Of a DNA stretch of 17,706 nucleotides, positions 14,730 through 17,706 are shown one piece after another. This stretch comes from JACQFZ01 sp045810625 (GTDB lineage: Bacteria > Pseudomonadota > Gammaproteobacteria > Acidiferrobacterales > Sulfurifustaceae): the NCBI GenBank assembly GCA_045810625.1, contig JBJMVQ010000019.1, forward strand, positions 1-17,706, given 5' to 3'. Under the pieces are notes generated by a model, which worked only from the letters and a program-made list of their open reading frames with translations, was not told the origin of the DNA and searched no databases. Numbering within the stretch: position 1 is the first letter of the stretch; every line of letters starts with the position of its first letter. The translations under genes and the position numbers were made by a program.

Positions 14730-15686
14730 TTATACGTGACTTCCGTTGTCCATCGTCATGCGCTGAACGATTTCCGTCACTTGCGTCAACGGCAACTCAC
14801 CACTGCATTCGACCCGTTGTACTGTCGGATCGCGTCGCAACCATGTCAGCTGGCGCTTCGCTAATTGTCGGGTCGCCGCAACTGCACGCGCGACCATTTG
14901 ATTATAGTTAATCTTCTCCGTCAAGTAAGACCATACTTGTCGATAACCCACCGTGCGCATCGAGGGCAAATTCTGATTGAGATCGCCTCGCCTGCGCAGT
15001 GCATCCACCTCGTCGATGAAACCGCGCTTCAACATCTGCTCGAAGCGGCGTTCGATTCGGGCATGCAAGACCGCGCGATCGCCAGGCCATAACGCAATTT
15101 TGTAGAAGCGATACGACGCGGGTGCGCGAATGCTCGCACGCGCAAGCGCGCCGGGCGCTTGCCCGGTCAAAGTGTGGATTTCGAGCGCTCGCTGTATGCG
15201 TTGCGCGTCATTGGGATTGATGCGCCGCGCGGCGTCCGCATCGATCATTGCGAGCCGCGCATGCAACGCAGCCCATCCTGTTCGTCGCGCTTCTTCCGTC
15301 AGCTGCCGGCGTACTTCCACATCGGCGGAAGGTAGCTCCGAGAGACCATGTTCGAGCGCGTGAAAATAGAACATGGTGCCGCCAACGAGCAGCGGAATCC
15401 TGCCGCGGGCGATGATCGAAGACATCTCGCGCTCTGCGTCCGCGCAAAATTCCGCGGCGGAATATGCTTGTGCCGGATCGCGTATATCAATGAGACGATG
15501 CGGTGCGCGCGCCAACTCTTCCGCCGACGGCTTCGCCGTGCCGATATCCATCCCGCGATACACCTGGGAGGAATCGACACTGACGATTTCGACGGGAAAC
15601 TGCTCGTGCAGCGCGAGCGCGAGCGCGGTCTTTCCGGCGCCGGTCGGCCCCATGAGGCAAATGACAAACGGCAGTGTGTCAGACAT
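14730..15686 (-). CDS. miaA: tRNA dimethylallyltransferase MiaA
   Basis: Transfers a dimethylallyl group from DMAPP to N6 of A37 in tRNAs that read codons starting with U, the first step toward ms2i6A. The product of 318 residues is the usual length. It shows the P-loop GPTGAGKT (13-20), DSSQVYRGMDIGTAKPS (38-54) with the catalytic Asp/Ser region, LLVGGTMFYFHAL, and the tRNA-binding PNDAQRIQRALEI. The C-terminal region has RQLAKRQLTWLR, typical of MiaA. The start at 15686 has only a weak ribosome site. It lies 77 bases after lysS, and this spacer contains a small hairpin CCGAAAA/TTTTCGG (15705-15723). In Pseudomonas and E. coli miaA is preceded by mutL; here lysS takes that place. Confidence 0.97.
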   Translation of the reverse strand: MSDTLPFVICLMGPTGAGKTALALALHEQFPVEIVSVDSSQVYRGMDIGTAKPSAEELARAPHRLIDIRDPAQAYSAAEFCADAEREMSSIIARGRIPLLVGGTMFYFHALEHGLSELPSADVEVRRQLTEEARRTGWAALHARLAMIDADAARRINPNDAQRIQRALEIHTLTGQAPGALARASIRAPASYRFYKIALWPGDRAVLHARIERRFEQMLKRGFIDEVDALRRRGDLNQNLPSMRTVGYRQVWSYLTEKINYNQMVARAVAATRQLAKRQLTWLRRDPTVQRVECSGELPLTQVTEIVQRMTMDNGSHV

Positions 15687-15704
15687 GTCAGCACCGCAAG
15701 ACCG

Positions 15705-15723
15705 CCGAAAACGCCTTTTTCGG
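15705..15723 (-). other. Small hairpin between lysS and miaA
   Basis: CCGAAAA (15705-15711) and TTTTCGG (15717-15723) are reverse complements around a 5-base loop. On the transcribed strand it lies shortly upstream of the miaA start and is not followed by a U run. It may be a leader structure or attenuator; a true terminator is doubtful. Confidence 0.3.
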
Positions 15724-15763
15724 ACAAAACTGACTCGTCTTATCCTGTAATCGCGCGCGTGCG

Positions 15764-17268
<1,505 letters not shown>

Positions 17269-17272
<4 letters not shown>

Positions 17273-17706
17273 GCCGCCGCCGTCGTCGAACCGCCACCCT
17301 GCTTTAGGTACGCCTCGATGAATGGATCGATACCGCCGTCCATGACTTTCTGGACGTCGGGAATCTTGAGCTCGGTGCGGTGGTCATTGACCATGGTGTA
17401 CGGTTGAAAGACATAGCTGCGAATTTGACTGCCGAAGCTCACGTCTGATTTCGTCGCATCGAGCTCCGCTTTCTTTTTCGCCTGCTTGTCCGCCTCGAGC
17501 TGATAGAGACGGTTCTTGAGCTGCTTCATGGCCGTCGCTTTGTTCTTGTGCTGCGACCGCTCGGCCTGCGACGACGTGACGATTCCGCTCGGAATGTGCG
17601 TTAGTCGCACCGCCGAGCTGGTCTTGTTGACGTGCTGGCCGCCTGCGCCTGACGCACGAAACACGTCCATTCTGATGTCTTCGTCGCGGATCTCGATGTT
17701 GATCTC
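17269..17706 (-). CDS. prfB: Peptide chain release factor 2, C-terminal part (cut by window edge)
   Basis: The last 145 codons of release factor 2, which ends translation at UAA and UGA. The fragment carries RASGAGGQHVNKTSSAVRLT with the GGQ loop that triggers peptidyl-tRNA hydrolysis, IPSGIVTSSQAERSQHKNK, and the RF2-type C-terminus SYVFQPYTMVNDHRTE. The wording around GGQ and the pairing with lysS favour RF2 over RF1. The N-terminal part, including the site of the usual +1 programmed frameshift, lies beyond the right edge and cannot be judged. The open frame continues in phase to 17706, so the ATG at 17670 is internal. Confidence 0.96.

Overview
The window looks like a piece of proteobacterial chromosome, most likely a GC-rich gammaproteobacterium. 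The main reason is gene order. Read on the minus strand it runs prfB - lysS - miaA - hfq - hflX - (gap) - DUF2065 - hisZ - purA - GNAT - tRNA-Leu - rnr - secreted protein - rlmB. This is the well-known hfq/hflX...hisZ/purA...rnr/rlmB neighbourhood of Pseudomonas-like genomes, but with lysS and prfB in front of miaA instead of mutL. Genus cannot be told from the sequence alone. Nearly all genes are on the minus strand. The only convincing plus-strand items are tRNA-Leu(CAG) and a 17-codon mini-ORF.

Layout by coordinate. 1-458: non-coding tract of hairpins and imperfect repeats. 459-2027: 14-TM DHA2/EmrB-type MFS exporter with an Ala/Pro/Val tail. 2028-2446: gene-poor tract with a likely exporter promoter and, on the plus strand, a mini-ORF with a near-perfect Shine-Dalgarno and three terminal Cys codons. 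2447-6523: rlmB, a coupled secreted Cys-rich protein, and rnr. 6517-6669: tRNA-Leu(CAG) and its own promoter, which overlaps the rnr start. 6670-9473: atypical segment holding one intact but signal-less substrate-binding protein, in visibly lower GC, flanked by fragments that look like decayed coding DNA. 9474-12777: GNAT acetyltransferase, purA, hisZ, DUF2065. 12778-13050: empty gap where relatives carry hflK and hflC. 13051-17706: hflX, hfq, miaA, lysS and the 3' end of prfB.

The housekeeping genes serve translation and RNA metabolism: release factor 2, lysyl-tRNA synthetase, tRNA A37 prenylation, the Hfq RNA chaperone, the ribosome-splitting GTPase HflX, RNase R, 23S rRNA 2'-O-methylation and tRNA-Leu. 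To these are added purine (purA) and histidine (hisZ) synthesis. Stop/start overlaps of 4 bases (prfB/lysS, secreted protein/rlmB), a 38-base overlap (hfq/hflX, if the TTG start is right) and a 4-base gap (DUF2065/hisZ) indicate operons with translational coupling.

I see no CRISPR array, complete transposon, integrase, prophage or biosynthetic cluster. The items most worth following are the tri-cysteine mini-ORF, the loss of hflKC from its conserved place, the coupled secreted protein, and the foreign-looking segment after tRNA-Leu.
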